64,000 bases of DNA from Duganella sp. BuS-21 (GCA_041874725.1 CP097466.1:5022001-5086000); one strand, 5' to 3'. Positions 16,671-25,191 are shown, counted from the first letter of the stretch. The notes: generated by a model from the letters alone, not told the origin. Program-made: numbers and translations.

Positions 16671-19205
16671 TTATTTAAAGTCCCCGCACGCCAGCGCATC
16701 CTTGTCCTTGGCGGCGCCGCCAACGATTTGAATGTTGGCGAACGTCGCGGCAAACGGAGCGTCGGCAGCGACGCTGAAAGGCGTGCTCAACGCCGCCAGG
16801 GCCAAGCCACGGGTAGCGAAGCACGACAGAGGGATTTTGACCGTCTGCTTGCCTTTGCCGGCCAGCTGCTGGAATACAGTGCTGGCGTCCAGCGCTACCG
16901 TTTCGATGCCGATTTGTACCTTGCCCTGCGGCGCAGCCGACACGATAGCATCAAACTGCAGCGCGCCGTCAGTGATGGCATACGCCGGCAGCTTGACCGC
17001 CTTGCCGGCCTGCGCTTCCAGCTTGGCCGCGCCGGTCCAGGTCAGGCGCTTGGCGTCCTGCTGGGTGTTGATCTGCGCGGTTTCCACCTTCACGGTCGGC
17101 AGGTTGAAGACCGCGTTCAGGTCCGCCCCCAGGGCCACACGCTGGCCGCCGCTGGTCACGTACAAGGCATAGGTAAAACGGTCGGTCGGATTGTACACCG
17201 GGACGGCCAGCGATTTGCCACAGCCGCCTTCAGGATAGCTTTGGTCCAGCAGCGGCACGGTCACTTTGCTGGCGTAGCTCAGGCCGTAGCCGTATTTGAA
17301 CAGCGGATCGTAGTTCGCATCGCCCACGTTCAACGGCGACTGGCAGGCCGATTTCGGCCAAGAGAACGACAGCTTGCCGCGGAAGTCCGCGTTCACCTTG
17401 CCGTCCGCCTTGCGGAACAGGACATCGGTCACACCCTTGCCTTCGGTGCCCGGCAGCCAGGCGGCCACCGCGCTGTCGGACAAGTTGAAAATGTCGTTGC
17501 TGTACAACGGACGGCCGGTCACCAGCAGCGTCACCACCGGCTTGCCCTTGCCGGACACCGCCTGCAGCACCGCCAGGTCTTCCGGATGGCGGCCGCTCAA
17601 GCGCAGCGTGCCGGCCGGGCCGATGTCGCCATCGCCCTCCGCGTACGGCGTTTCGCCGATCACCGCGATCACCGCGTCGAACTTGCCGACGTCGACGCCG
17701 GCGGCGGTTTCGCTGTAGGTGACGTTGTCCTTGCCGGCCACTTCCTGGATCGCGGTCAGGATGGTGTCGCTGTATGGATAGTCGCTATTCTTGTTGTCGG
17801 TGCCCTGCCAGGTCAGCGACCAGCCGCCCGACTGGTTGGCCATGCTATCGGCGCTTTTGCCGACCACCAGGATCTTCTTGCCGCGCGCCAGCGGCAGCAC
17901 GCCGCCGTTATTCTTCAGCAGCACCAGCGATTCGCGCACCGCCTTGCGCGCCAGCGCGCGGTCCTGCAGCGCTTCCTGCTTGCCGGCGTAGATGTTCTGC
18001 GACGGCTTCTTGCCGTCGAACAGACCGGCGCGCAGCTTCACGCGCAGGATGCGGGTCACGGCGTCGTCGATGCGCGCCATCGGGATCTCGCCCTTCTCCA
18101 CCTGCGCGATGGTGTTGGCGATGAAGGTCTTCCACTTCTCCGGCACCATCACCAGGTCGACGCCGGCGTTGATCGAAGCGGCGCAGCTGTCTTCGGCGCA
18201 GCCGGGTACTTCGGTGATGGCGTTCCAGTCGCTGACCACCAGGCCGTCGAAGCCCATTTTCTCTTTCAGCGCCACGGTCAGCAGCTCGCGGCTGCCGTGC
18301 ATCTTGCCGTGGTCGGTCACGCCCTTGACGTCGTTCCAGCTGTTGAAGGACGCCATCACGGTCTGCACGCCGGCCTGCAGCGCCGGATAGTAGCCCTGCG
18401 CGTGGATGTTGATCATCTCGGCCATGGTGGACTGGTTGACGCCACGGTCCTTGCCCTCATTGGTGCCGCCGTCGCCGACGAAGTGCTTGGCGGTGGCGAC
18501 CACGGTGCTGTCGTCCTTCAGGTTGCCCTGCAGGCCCTTGACGTACACGCCCGAGTATTCCTTGACGATGGCCGGATCTTCCGAGAAGCTCTCGTAAGTG
18601 CGGCCCCAGCGATCGTCACGCACCACGGCCAGCGTCGGCGCGAACACCCAGTCGATGCCGGTGGCGCGCACCGCCTTGGCGACCGACTTGGCCATCTCGC
18701 CCACCAGCTTGGCGTTGCGCGCGGCGCCCAGGCCGATGTTATGCGGGAACAGCGTGGCGCCGTACATATTCGAGTTGCCGTGCATGGCGTCGATGCCCCA
18801 GATGACCGGGATCTGCACCTTCATGTCGGTGCTCATGGAAGCGTCGTAGTAGGCGTCGGCCAGCTTGACCCAGTCGGCCGCGCTGGCATGCTTGTTATTC
18901 TGCGGCCAGCTGCCGCCGCCGTTCAGCACGGAGCCGATGTAGTAGGTGCGGATATCTTCCGGCGAGCTGAATTTGATTTCCGGCTGCGTCATCTGACCGA
19001 CCTTCTGCGCCAGCGTCATGCCGGCCACGATCTGCTGGATGCGCGCTTCCATCGCCTTGTCTTGCTTGACGACGCTGGTGATGTGCGGCCAGTCGGCCAG
19101 CGGCTTGGCGACAGGTGCGGCAGGATTGGCGATGGCGGCGCTGGCGCCGAGGGCCAGGGTGGCGGCCAGCACTGCGCGGCGCAGGATGTGATTGTGCGAA
19201 TTCAT
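16671..19205 (-). CDS. GH3 exo-beta-glucosidase, exported
   Basis: An 844-residue enzyme. A signal peptide spans about 1-26 (HILRRAVLAATLALGASAA). The GH3 N domain has the KH motif (K240 H241, AKHFVGDG) and the catalytic nucleophile D326 in GLVVSDWNAI. The GH3 C domain follows (VLLKNNGGVLPLARGKKILVVG) and then a C-terminal carbohydrate-binding-like domain of about 170 residues found in exo-1,3/1,4-glucosidases. It should release glucose from beta-glucan or cello-oligosaccharide ends in the periplasm. I chose the ATG at 19205 because the signal peptide starts there and GGAGAG lies upstream. It sits between GH1 and the MFS gene. Confidence 0.92.
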   Translation of the reverse strand: MNSHNHILRRAVLAATLALGASAAIANPAAPVAKPLADWPHITSVVKQDKAMEARIQQIVAGMTLAQKVGQMTQPEIKFSSPEDIRTYYIGSVLNGGGSWPQNNKHASAADWVKLADAYYDASMSTDMKVQIPVIWGIDAMHGNSNMYGATLFPHNIGLGAARNAKLVGEMAKSVAKAVRATGIDWVFAPTLAVVRDDRWGRTYESFSEDPAIVKEYSGVYVKGLQGNLKDDSTVVATAKHFVGDGGTNEGKDRGVNQSTMAEMINIHAQGYYPALQAGVQTVMASFNSWNDVKGVTDHGKMHGSRELLTVALKEKMGFDGLVVSDWNAITEVPGCAEDSCAASINAGVDLVMVPEKWKTFIANTIAQVEKGEIPMARIDDAVTRILRVKLRAGLFDGKKPSQNIYAGKQEALQDRALARKAVRESLVLLKNNGGVLPLARGKKILVVGKSADSMANQSGGWSLTWQGTDNKNSDYPYSDTILTAIQEVAGKDNVTYSETAAGVDVGKFDAVIAVIGETPYAEGDGDIGPAGTLRLSGRHPEDLAVLQAVSGKGKPVVTLLVTGRPLYSNDIFNLSDSAVAAWLPGTEGKGVTDVLFRKADGKVNADFRGKLSFSWPKSACQSPLNVGDANYDPLFKYGYGLSYASKVTVPLLDQSYPEGGCGKSLAVPVYNPTDRFTYALYVTSGGQRVALGADLNAVFNLPTVKVETAQINTQQDAKRLTWTGAAKLEAQAGKAVKLPAYAITDGALQFDAIVSAAPQGKVQIGIETVALDASTVFQQLAGKGKQTVKIPLSCFATRGLALAALSTPFSVAADAPFAATFANIQIVGGAAKDKDALACGDFK

Positions 19206-19232
19206 ACTGTCTCTCTCTCCGTTGTTAACTTC

Positions 19233-19293
19233 GTCACTCCCGCGCACGCGGGAGTCTATGCTGCGTATGGATTTCCGCGTGCGCGGGAATGAC
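19233..19293. repeat. REP-like palindromic element between GH1 and GH3
   Basis: GTCACTCCCGCGCACGCGG (19233-19251) is inverted at 19275-19293 with one mismatch; each arm itself contains a smaller GC-rich hairpin (CTCCCGCG/CGCGGGAG at 19237-19254). It is the familiar CCCGCGCACGCGGG-type intergenic repeat. It lies inside the presumed transcript and could process or attenuate it. Confidence 0.8.
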
Positions 19294-19295
19294 GG

Positions 19296-20660
19296 CTAGA
19301 CGCCGCGCACGAAGGCGCTGTACCACTCGCCGCTTTGCTTGACGATGCGGCGTTGCGTTGCGTAGTCGATGTAGGTCAGGCCGAAACGGCGCAGATAGCC
19401 CTCCGCCCACTCAAAGTTATCCATCAGGCTCCAGGCGAAGTAGCCCTTGATCCTGGCGCCGGCGGCGATGGCGTCGCGCATCGCCGCCAGGTGGCGGATC
19501 AGGTAATCGCGGCGTGCGGTGTCGGTCACGGCGCCGTCGGCGCCGATGTGGTCGTCGTAGGACGAACCGTTTTCGGTCACGTACAAATCGCCGGTCGGGT
19601 AATCGCGCGCGACGCGCTCCAGCAACGCCACCAGTCCTTCCGGCGCCACTTCCCAACCGAAGTCGGTGCGCTGGCGGTCCTGCGGATACACAATCTTGGT
19701 GCGCAGCGGGTATTCGTCCGGCGCATCCACCACCTCTTCAGGGAAGTAGTAGTTCACGCCGAGGAAATCGCACGGCACGGCAATGGCATGCATGTCGCCC
19801 GCCGCCACCAGCGGTGCATCCTGGCCCACCAGCGCCAGCGCGTCGGCCGGATAGCCACGGCCGTACAGCACGTCGAGGAACCAGCGGTTGCGCAGCGCGT
19901 CGTGGCGCGTCACGGCGGCCAAGTCGGCGGCGCTGTCGGTGGCCGCCTTCACCGGATGCAGGCTCAGTGCGATGCCGACCTGCGCGTCCGGCACATTGGC
20001 GCGGATCAGCGGCACGGCGCGGCCGTGCGACACCAGCACGTTGTGGCAAACCTGCAGCGCCAACGGCAAACTCTTGTTGCCCGGCGCGTGCATGCCGTCC
20101 CAGTTGCCGTGCATGGCGGTGCACCACGGCTCGTTGTGGGTGATCCAGTGCTTGATGCGCTTGCCCAGATGTTTGGTCATCACGTCGACGTATTGCAGGT
20201 AGGCGTCGATGGTGGCGCGGTTGTTCCAGCCGCCCTGGTCTTCCAGGTACTGCGGCAGATCCCAGTGGTACAGCGTGCACCAGGGCTGCAGGCCGCGCGC
20301 CAGCATGCCGTCCACCAGCTTCGAATAGAACGCCAGGCCCTTGGCGTTCGGCTCCGCATCGACGCCGTTGAAGATGCGCGTCCACGCGATCGAGAAGCGG
20401 TAGGAGTTCAGTCCCATGGACTGAGCCAGGTCCAGGTCCTGTTCCCAATGATGATAGTGGTCGCAGGCGACTTCGCCGGTGGAGCCGTCGCGGATTTTGC
20501 CCGGCGTGGCGGCGAAGGTGTCCCAGATCGACGGTACGCGGCCGTCTACGGTGGCGGCGCCTTCGATCTGGTAGGCGGACGTGGATACCCCCCAGAGGAA
20601 ATCGCTGGCAAAGTCGGAGCGCTTGATCGCCGTAGGCAGGTCAGTAAGAATCATGGTCAT
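19296..20660 (-). CDS. GH1 beta-glucosidase, cytoplasmic
   Basis: A 454-residue retaining beta-glucosidase of normal GH1 length, with no signal peptide. It shows the N-terminal FLWGVSTSAYQIEG signature, the acid/base E177 in THNEPW and the nucleophile E363 in YVTENGSS, and the aglycone-site motif SLMDNFEWAEGY. It should hydrolyse cellobiose or other beta-glucosides that reach the cytoplasm. Its start is 1 base from the GH5 stop, which implies translational coupling. The next gene in the run is GH3, after a REP-like element. Confidence 0.95.
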   Translation of the reverse strand: MTMILTDLPTAIKRSDFASDFLWGVSTSAYQIEGAATVDGRVPSIWDTFAATPGKIRDGSTGEVACDHYHHWEQDLDLAQSMGLNSYRFSIAWTRIFNGVDAEPNAKGLAFYSKLVDGMLARGLQPWCTLYHWDLPQYLEDQGGWNNRATIDAYLQYVDVMTKHLGKRIKHWITHNEPWCTAMHGNWDGMHAPGNKSLPLALQVCHNVLVSHGRAVPLIRANVPDAQVGIALSLHPVKAATDSAADLAAVTRHDALRNRWFLDVLYGRGYPADALALVGQDAPLVAAGDMHAIAVPCDFLGVNYYFPEEVVDAPDEYPLRTKIVYPQDRQRTDFGWEVAPEGLVALLERVARDYPTGDLYVTENGSSYDDHIGADGAVTDTARRDYLIRHLAAMRDAIAAGARIKGYFAWSLMDNFEWAEGYLRRFGLTYIDYATQRRIVKQSGEWYSAFVRGV

Positions 20661-20661
20661 G

Positions 20662-21939
20662 TTATTTAGCGAAGGGAGTAGGCGGTACGGTGGCGTTCAT
20701 CCATTTGATGGCGGTTTGCTGCGGCTGATACGGCACGCTGCCGTACCAGCGGAATAATTTTTCGATGTCGGCCAGCGGGGCCTTGGTGAAATCGAGTTTG
20801 GGAATGGCGGCGCCGGGCGCGTTGGTGACCAGGCCCCAGGTGCCCTTGCCCTGCCCGCCCTTGTTGGTCAACACCTTCCACGCCCACGCGGTCGAGGCCC
20901 AGCCGTTGGCGACATAGGTGTCGTAGGTCACGCGCATCACCTGGCCGCCGTGCTCCGCGCCCATGAAGGCCCAGGGCTGGAACTCGCCGACGAAGAAAGC
21001 GGTGTTCAGGCCCTCCAGTTTAGTCTTCCATTTGCAAACGTTGTCACCTTCGCCCACGCATTGCAGCCAGTTCTGGTGTACGTCCAGGCCCGGCTTGCCC
21101 CAGCCGAAGTGGCCGGGATAAGGGTGCATCTCGAAGGCGACATTGCTCATGCCATGGTCGGACGGCTTGCCGTAGGCGTCGATGCCCAGGTTATGGCCCG
21201 GCAGGATGATGACGTGGTTCTGGTCGATCTCGCGGATCGCCTTGTACAGCGTGCGCATGACGACGGCCAGGTTTTCCGGGGTGGTGCCCCACGGTTCGTT
21301 CAAGATGCTGTAGCCGGCCACCGCGCTGCGGTCCTTGTAGCGCGCGGCGATCTGCTGCCACAGCCAGATGGTGCGCTCCTGGTATTCCGGCGTGTCCCAA
21401 TATTTGTTCTTGCCGGCGCAGCCGCTGTGGTGTTCCCAGCCCTGGCTGCCGACGGCGCCGTGCAGGTCGAGGATCACATAGATGCCGCGCTGCTCGGCTT
21501 CGGCGATCACGCCGTCCAGGTATTTCCAGGCGTCGGCGCGCAGCTGGCGCGGATGCTTTTCGTCTTCCACCACGCTGTAGATGAACGGCAGGCGCACCAG
21601 GTTCAAATTCATTTTCGGCAGCAGATCCCAGTCGCGCTGCCGGATCCAGTTATCGCGGAACAGCGTATACAATCGCTGACGCTGCTCGTAACCGAAACGC
21701 TGATCGAGCACCGCCTCCAGCTTGCACTGATCGTCGACGGCCTTGTTTTCCTGCCCCATCATCCAGAATTCCTGGATCAGGTAATTGCCCAGATTGACGC
21801 CGCGCAGCGCCGGCTGTTTGCCGTCGGCGCCGAGCCACTTCGTGCCTTCCGTGTGCAGCATCGGCAAGGCCTGCTGCGCATGCACGTGCGCGGCGCAGGC
21901 CAGCATCAACGCCGCGCCCAGCAATCTCTTTATGGTCAT
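20662..21939 (-). CDS. GH5 glucanase (cellulase-family, exo-beta-1,3-glucanase-like), exported
   Basis: A 425-residue enzyme with a signal peptide (residues 1-21, TIKRLLGAALMLACAAHVHAQ). The GH5 barrel shows LRGVNLGNYL near the start, the acid/base E215 in LNEPWG and the nucleophile E319 in FVGEFQPW. The LRGVNLGN opening resembles exo-1,3-beta-glucanases, but subfamily cannot be fixed by eye. Longer readings toward 22176 are antisense-like extensions into the LacI gene and lack a signal. It is first gene of the GH5-GH1-GH3-MFS run, with a LacI-type operator and TATATT box just upstream. Confidence 0.93.
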   Translation of the reverse strand: MTIKRLLGAALMLACAAHVHAQQALPMLHTEGTKWLGADGKQPALRGVNLGNYLIQEFWMMGQENKAVDDQCKLEAVLDQRFGYEQRQRLYTLFRDNWIRQRDWDLLPKMNLNLVRLPFIYSVVEDEKHPRQLRADAWKYLDGVIAEAEQRGIYVILDLHGAVGSQGWEHHSGCAGKNKYWDTPEYQERTIWLWQQIAARYKDRSAVAGYSILNEPWGTTPENLAVVMRTLYKAIREIDQNHVIILPGHNLGIDAYGKPSDHGMSNVAFEMHPYPGHFGWGKPGLDVHQNWLQCVGEGDNVCKWKTKLEGLNTAFFVGEFQPWAFMGAEHGGQVMRVTYDTYVANGWASTAWAWKVLTNKGGQGKGTWGLVTNAPGAAIPKLDFTKAPLADIEKLFRWYGSVPYQPQQTAIKWMNATVPPTPFAK

Positions 21940-21972
21940 AGCCTCTCCGAACAATGGCATCAGTCGATTTAA

Positions 21973-21992
21973 TGGAATCGTTTCCAAATATA
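21973..21992 (-). promoter_or_regulatory. LacI-family operator and -10 box upstream of GH5
   Basis: TGGAATCGTTTCCA (21973-21986) is a near-perfect palindrome with the central CG typical of LacI-family operators. Reading in the gene's direction, a TATATT (21987-21992) directly precedes it, so a bound repressor would cover the transcription start. No good -35 is seen. A matching site lies at 24507-24520. Confidence 0.75.
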
Positions 21993-22043
21993 CCGCAAAA
22001 AAAGAGCACGTGACCAGCACCTGCCCTGTTTTTTTACTTCCTT

Positions 22044-23057
22044 TTATGCCTGCGGCGGTGGCGCCAGCGAGGCCCTCTGCGCCACATGCAGCCGGTATTC
22101 GCGCACCACCGGACGCGCCATCCCGTAACACTGGTTGAGCAGGTAGTTCAAGCCGTTCATGGTCATCTCGCTCCACGGGATATGCACGCTGGTCAGCTGC
22201 GGCGCGGTGAATTCCGCGCTGTGCGTATCGTCGTAGCCGAGCACCGACACCTGCTGCGGCACCCTGACCCCGGCCTTCTGGAACATGGACAAGGCCCCTA
22301 CCGCCATTTCATCATTGGCGCAAAACACCGCCGTAAACTCTTCGCCCGACTGCAGCAGCTTTTCCGCGCAAGCCAGGCCGCCTTCCGGCGTGAACTCGCC
22401 GTCGGCCATCCACATGCCGGCCGTATCCACGCCCGCCGCCTCCAGCTCCGCCTTGAAACCGGCGATACGCTGCAGGTTGTCGGGCGCCGCCGCGCGGCCG
22501 GCGATCACCGCGATTTTGCGGTGGCCCAGCTCCAGCAAGGTGCGCGCCGCCAGCCGTCCGCCGGCGTCGTGGTCCACCGTGAAGCACTGCTGCGCGATGC
22601 TGCCGAAGTCCTGGTTGATCACCACCACCTTGGACTGGTACGGCCCCAGCGCCACGAAATCCTCGTCCTCCATCGCGTTGCTCATCACGATCAGGCCATC
22701 GCTGCCGCGCTCGATCAGGAAGTTGACGCCTTCGATGGCCTGGTTGCGCGCATCACCGTCACCCACGCCGAACGCCACCACCATGTTCAAGCCCGCCGCC
22801 CGCAGCGCCGTGTAGATCGACTGCAAAATCGGCGTGTAGAACGTCCCGCTCAAATACGGGATGTAGACGCCGACCATCTGCGAACTGCCGGACAACAGGG
22901 AACGCGCCGCATGCGAAGGCCGGAAATCGAGTTCCTCGATCGCCGCGCGCACCTTGTCGATGGTGGCCTGCGATACCGATCCCTTGCCGCTGACCACGCG
23001 CGAGGCCGTGCCCAGCCCCACTCCCGCCAGCCGGGCTACGTCTTTGATGGTTGCCAC
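22044..23057 (-). CDS. LacI-family transcriptional repressor of the glucoside module
   Basis: A 337-residue regulator. Residues 1-50 form the LacI helix-turn-helix and hinge (TIKDVARLAGVGLGTASRVV, then FRPSHAARSL). Residues 60-330 form the periplasmic-binding-protein-like sugar domain (VGVYIPYLSGTFYTPILQSI). Translation starts at GTG (23057) after an AAAGGAA ribosome site. It lies between the solute-binding protein and GH5, all on one strand, and the two palindromes at 21973 and 24507 are obvious targets. The inducer is probably a beta-glucoside; that is inference. Confidence 0.93.
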   Translation of the reverse strand: MATIKDVARLAGVGLGTASRVVSGKGSVSQATIDKVRAAIEELDFRPSHAARSLLSGSSQMVGVYIPYLSGTFYTPILQSIYTALRAAGLNMVVAFGVGDGDARNQAIEGVNFLIERGSDGLIVMSNAMEDEDFVALGPYQSKVVVINQDFGSIAQQCFTVDHDAGGRLAARTLLELGHRKIAVIAGRAAAPDNLQRIAGFKAELEAAGVDTAGMWMADGEFTPEGGLACAEKLLQSGEEFTAVFCANDEMAVGALSMFQKAGVRVPQQVSVLGYDDTHSAEFTAPQLTSVHIPWSEMTMNGLNYLLNQCYGMARPVVREYRLHVAQRASLAPPPQA

Positions 23058-23108
23058 AAGTTCCTTTATCCGTTCTGTCTACGCGGCGGCAAGGATAACG
23101 CGCGCCCG

Positions 23109-24392
23109 TCAATCTTGCAACGCCGCGACGATGCCTTTTTGCGCCTTTTCCACCGGCATGCGCGTGTTCCAGTAAGTGGTCAGCACATCCTGCAGCGCGC
23201 CGTTCTGGTCCGGCGTCAGGAACACTTCGATCATGCCGACCGCGCGCGTCTTGTCCTTCAGGATCGCCATGCCGGCCTGCGCGCAAACGTCCATGCTCGA
23301 TGCATCGACATTGCTGAGGATCGGCAGCGAGCCCTTGATCTTGTTGAACTCCAGCTGCGCGGCCGGCGCCAGCATGCTGGTGGCCAGCAGTTTCTGCGCC
23401 TGCACCGCCTCGGGATTTTTGGTTTTCGGGAACACGAAGGCGTCGCCCTGGATCAGGTAAGGCACGTTGGCACCGAGGCCGGGAATGCAGCCGAAGTCCT
23501 TGCCGGCGCTCTGCTTGGCGGCGGCGAATTCGCCCTTGGCCCAGTCGCCCATGATCTGCACGCCGGCGCGGCCGCGGATCAGCATGGCGGTGGCGTCGTT
23601 CCAGTTGCGGTTGGGCGAGCCGGCGTCCACATAGCTTTGCAGGCGCTTGAAGGCCAGCAGCACCTTCTTGAACGCCTCGGAGTTGATGGCCTTGGGCGAG
23701 CGGTCGCGCAGCACCTGCAGGTACAGCTCCTTGCCGCCGACGTTGGCCAGCATGGCCTGGAACAGGATGTTCTCCTGCCACGGCTGGCCGCCGTGCGCCA
23801 GGCCGACCAGGCCGGCCGCCTTCAGCTTGTCCAGCGCGGCGAACAGTTCGTCGGGCGTGGCCGGCTCCTTGGCGATGCCGGCCTTCTGGAACGCCGCCTT
23901 GGAATACCAGATCCAGGTCGACATATGGATATCGACCGGCACCGCGTAGAAATGGCCCTTGACCTTGATGACGTCCAGGATCGCCTGCGGCATCAGCTGG
24001 TCCCAGCGATCGCGCAAGGCGATGTCGTCGACGTTGTTGAGCGAGCCCTGGTCGATCAGGTCGCGGAATTGTTTGGTGGTGTTGAACTGGGCGGCCGTCG
24101 GCGGATTGCCGCCGACGATACGGTTGATGGCCACCGCCTTGGCCTGGTCGGCGCCGGCGATGGCGGTGTCGCCCCACACGCCGCCGGCGGCGCGGTAGGC
24201 GTCGGCGAACTTGCGCACGGCGGCCGATTCGCTGCTGGAGGTCCACCAGTGCATCACTTCGGCCCGGGGCGCGGCTGCCGTGGCGGCGGCGACGTCGCCG
24301 GCGGCAAAGGTCAGCGCCGTCGCCAGCGCCAATGCCAACCGTGCCGGCAAGGTCCCGGCGCGGCGTGCGCGGCCCGTGGTGTGCTTGTCCAT
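23109..24392 (-). CDS. ABC sugar-binding protein (CUT1-type extracellular solute-binding protein family 1)
   Basis: A 427-residue periplasmic protein with a Sec signal (about residues 1-37; basic GRARR then a hydrophobic Ala/Leu stretch) and no lipobox. The mature part matches glucose/mannose-type binding proteins: VMHWWTSSSESAAVRKF, YAVPVDIHMSTWIWY, and IMGDWAKGEF. It should capture a sugar for an ABC importer, but no permease or ATPase gene is beside it. The LacI gene follows after 51 bases. Upstream are a sigma70 promoter, a LacI-type operator and an intrinsic terminator in the leader. GGAG precedes the ATG at 24392. Confidence 0.9.
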   Translation of the reverse strand: MDKHTTGRARRAGTLPARLALALATALTFAAGDVAAATAAAPRAEVMHWWTSSSESAAVRKFADAYRAAGGVWGDTAIAGADQAKAVAINRIVGGNPPTAAQFNTTKQFRDLIDQGSLNNVDDIALRDRWDQLMPQAILDVIKVKGHFYAVPVDIHMSTWIWYSKAAFQKAGIAKEPATPDELFAALDKLKAAGLVGLAHGGQPWQENILFQAMLANVGGKELYLQVLRDRSPKAINSEAFKKVLLAFKRLQSYVDAGSPNRNWNDATAMLIRGRAGVQIMGDWAKGEFAAAKQSAGKDFGCIPGLGANVPYLIQGDAFVFPKTKNPEAVQAQKLLATSMLAPAAQLEFNKIKGSLPILSNVDASSMDVCAQAGMAILKDKTRAVGMIEVFLTPDQNGALQDVLTTYWNTRMPVEKAQKGIVAALQD

Positions 24393-24444
24393 CCAGTCTC
24401 CGTATATTTTTTGTCTTCCCAGATACTACCGTCTTCCGACAGGC

Positions 24445-24474
24445 AAAAAAACCGGCGCCGCACTGGGCGCCGGT
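24445..24474 (-). terminator. Intrinsic terminator inside the leader of the binding-protein gene
   Basis: ACCGGCGCC (24451-24459) and GGCGCCGGT (24466-24474) form a 9-bp GC-rich stem with a 6-base loop. On the minus strand it is followed by an unbroken T-run (24445-24450). It lies between the promoter at 24532-24561 and the start codon at 24392, so it could attenuate that transcript. Confidence 0.85.
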
Positions 24475-24504
24475 AACTTCGCGGGGCGAAGAGACAACGG
24501 CGAG

Positions 24505-24522
24505 ATTGGAAACGTTACCAAT
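24505..24522 (-). promoter_or_regulatory. LacI-family operator upstream of the sugar-binding-protein gene
   Basis: ATTGGAAACGTTACCAAT (24505-24522) is a palindrome with central CG and one mismatched pair. It lies just downstream of a -10 box, covering the probable transcription start. The core TGGAAACGTTACCA resembles the site in front of GH5 (TGGAATCGTTTCCA). Confidence 0.8.
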
Positions 24523-24531
24523 CTTGCGCCA

Positions 24532-24561
24532 AATATAGCACCCAATGATTTTGAGTGTCAA
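24532..24561 (-). promoter_or_regulatory. Sigma70 promoter for the sugar-binding-protein operon
   Basis: On the minus strand a perfect -35 TTGACA (24556-24561) is followed after 18 bases by TATATT (24532-24537). The LacI-type operator starts about 10 bases further downstream. Confidence 0.8.
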
Positions 24562-24565
24562 CGGA

Positions 24566-24587
24566 AATGGCGGCCGGAGCCGCCATT
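24566..24587. repeat. Perfect 9-bp-stem hairpin upstream of the promoter
   Basis: AATGGCGGC (24566-24574) pairs with GCCGCCATT (24579-24587) across CGGA. There is only a short T-run on the minus strand, so it could be a weak terminator for the VOC gene. Confidence 0.6.
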
Positions 24588-24599
24588 AATTAGGGGCCT

Positions 24600-24735
24600 G
24601 ACGTTGCTTGCCGCTTTAAAAGCAGGCGGCACCACCCCAACCCGCACACCGCTGCGGCCAGGGTCGGCACGAGGATGCATCGTGCCTACCCCGCCAGGAA
24701 TCCGCGCCGCGTTGCCCGGCAATCCGTGACGAACC
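24600..24735 (+). repeat. Dispersed intergenic repeat, copy 3
   Basis: Carries both the head (GACGTTGCTTGCCGCT, TTAAAAGC, GGCGGCACCACCCCAACCCG, CACACCGCTGCGGCCAGGGT) and the tail (CCGCGTTGCCCGGCAATCCG, TGACGAACC at 24707-24735) of the family, same orientation as the other copies. With the promoter elements it fills the 354-base gap between the binding-protein and VOC genes. Confidence 0.75.
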
Positions 24736-24746
24736 ATGAGTGACGT

Positions 24747-25127
24747 CTACGCTGACATTTCCAGCGCCATCACGCGCAGGCGGTGGCCGTCGCGGTCGAG
24801 CGCCATGAAGGTGTAGCCGAAATCCAGCGCCGTGGGACGCTGGGCGATGGTCAGGCCGCGCGCCGACCAGTCCGCATACATATCGTTGACCACGCTGCGG
24901 TCGGGCACGGGAAACGCCAGCTCGCTGCAGCCGCCGGAGGCCAGCACCTTGGGCTCGACCGTGTGGCGCGACCACAGGCCGAGCTTGAGCCCGGACGGCA
25001 GCACGAACAATACAAAGGTGGGCGAGGATTCCACCGCTTGCAAATTCAGCAGGTCGGCATAGAAGGCGCCGCTGACGGCCGGCTGGTCGACATACAGCAG
25101 CACGTAGTTGGGGTGGTAGGCGCTCAT
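24747..25127 (-). CDS. VOC-superfamily (glyoxalase/bleomycin-resistance-like) protein
   Basis: A 126-residue protein with one pair of VOC beta-alpha-beta-beta-beta repeats (YVLLYVDQPAVSGAFYADLL near the start, FTFMALDRDGHRLRVMALE near the end). The family includes metal-dependent isomerases, dioxygenases and drug-binding proteins; the metal-binding residues are not all evident, so catalysis is uncertain. The start at 25127 follows a GGAGCATCCC ribosome site. It stands alone, with an inverted repeat TGACAG-TTT-CTGTCA 50 bases upstream that may be an operator. Confidence 0.8.
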   Translation of the reverse strand: MSAYHPNYVLLYVDQPAVSGAFYADLLNLQAVESSPTFVLFVLPSGLKLGLWSRHTVEPKVLASGGCSELAFPVPDRSVVNDMYADWSARGLTIAQRPTALDFGYTFMALDRDGHRLRVMALEMSA

Positions 25128-25176
25128 GGGATGCTCCGTTCAAAGTTGACAATGCAACCATCTTACGGCGGCCTCA

Positions 25177-25191
25177 TGACAGTTTCTGTCA
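25177..25191. promoter_or_regulatory. Inverted repeat TGACAG-TTT-CTGTCA
   Basis: Perfect 6-base arms around TTT, in the 143-base divergent gap between the VOC gene and tadG. It is a candidate operator for either gene; no repressor gene is adjacent. Confidence 0.45.

Noticed and set aside
21940..22176. N-terminal extension of GH5 into the LacI gene
   Set aside because: It overlaps the LacI coding end, lacks a signal peptide and would erase the operator; the signal peptide starts at 21939.
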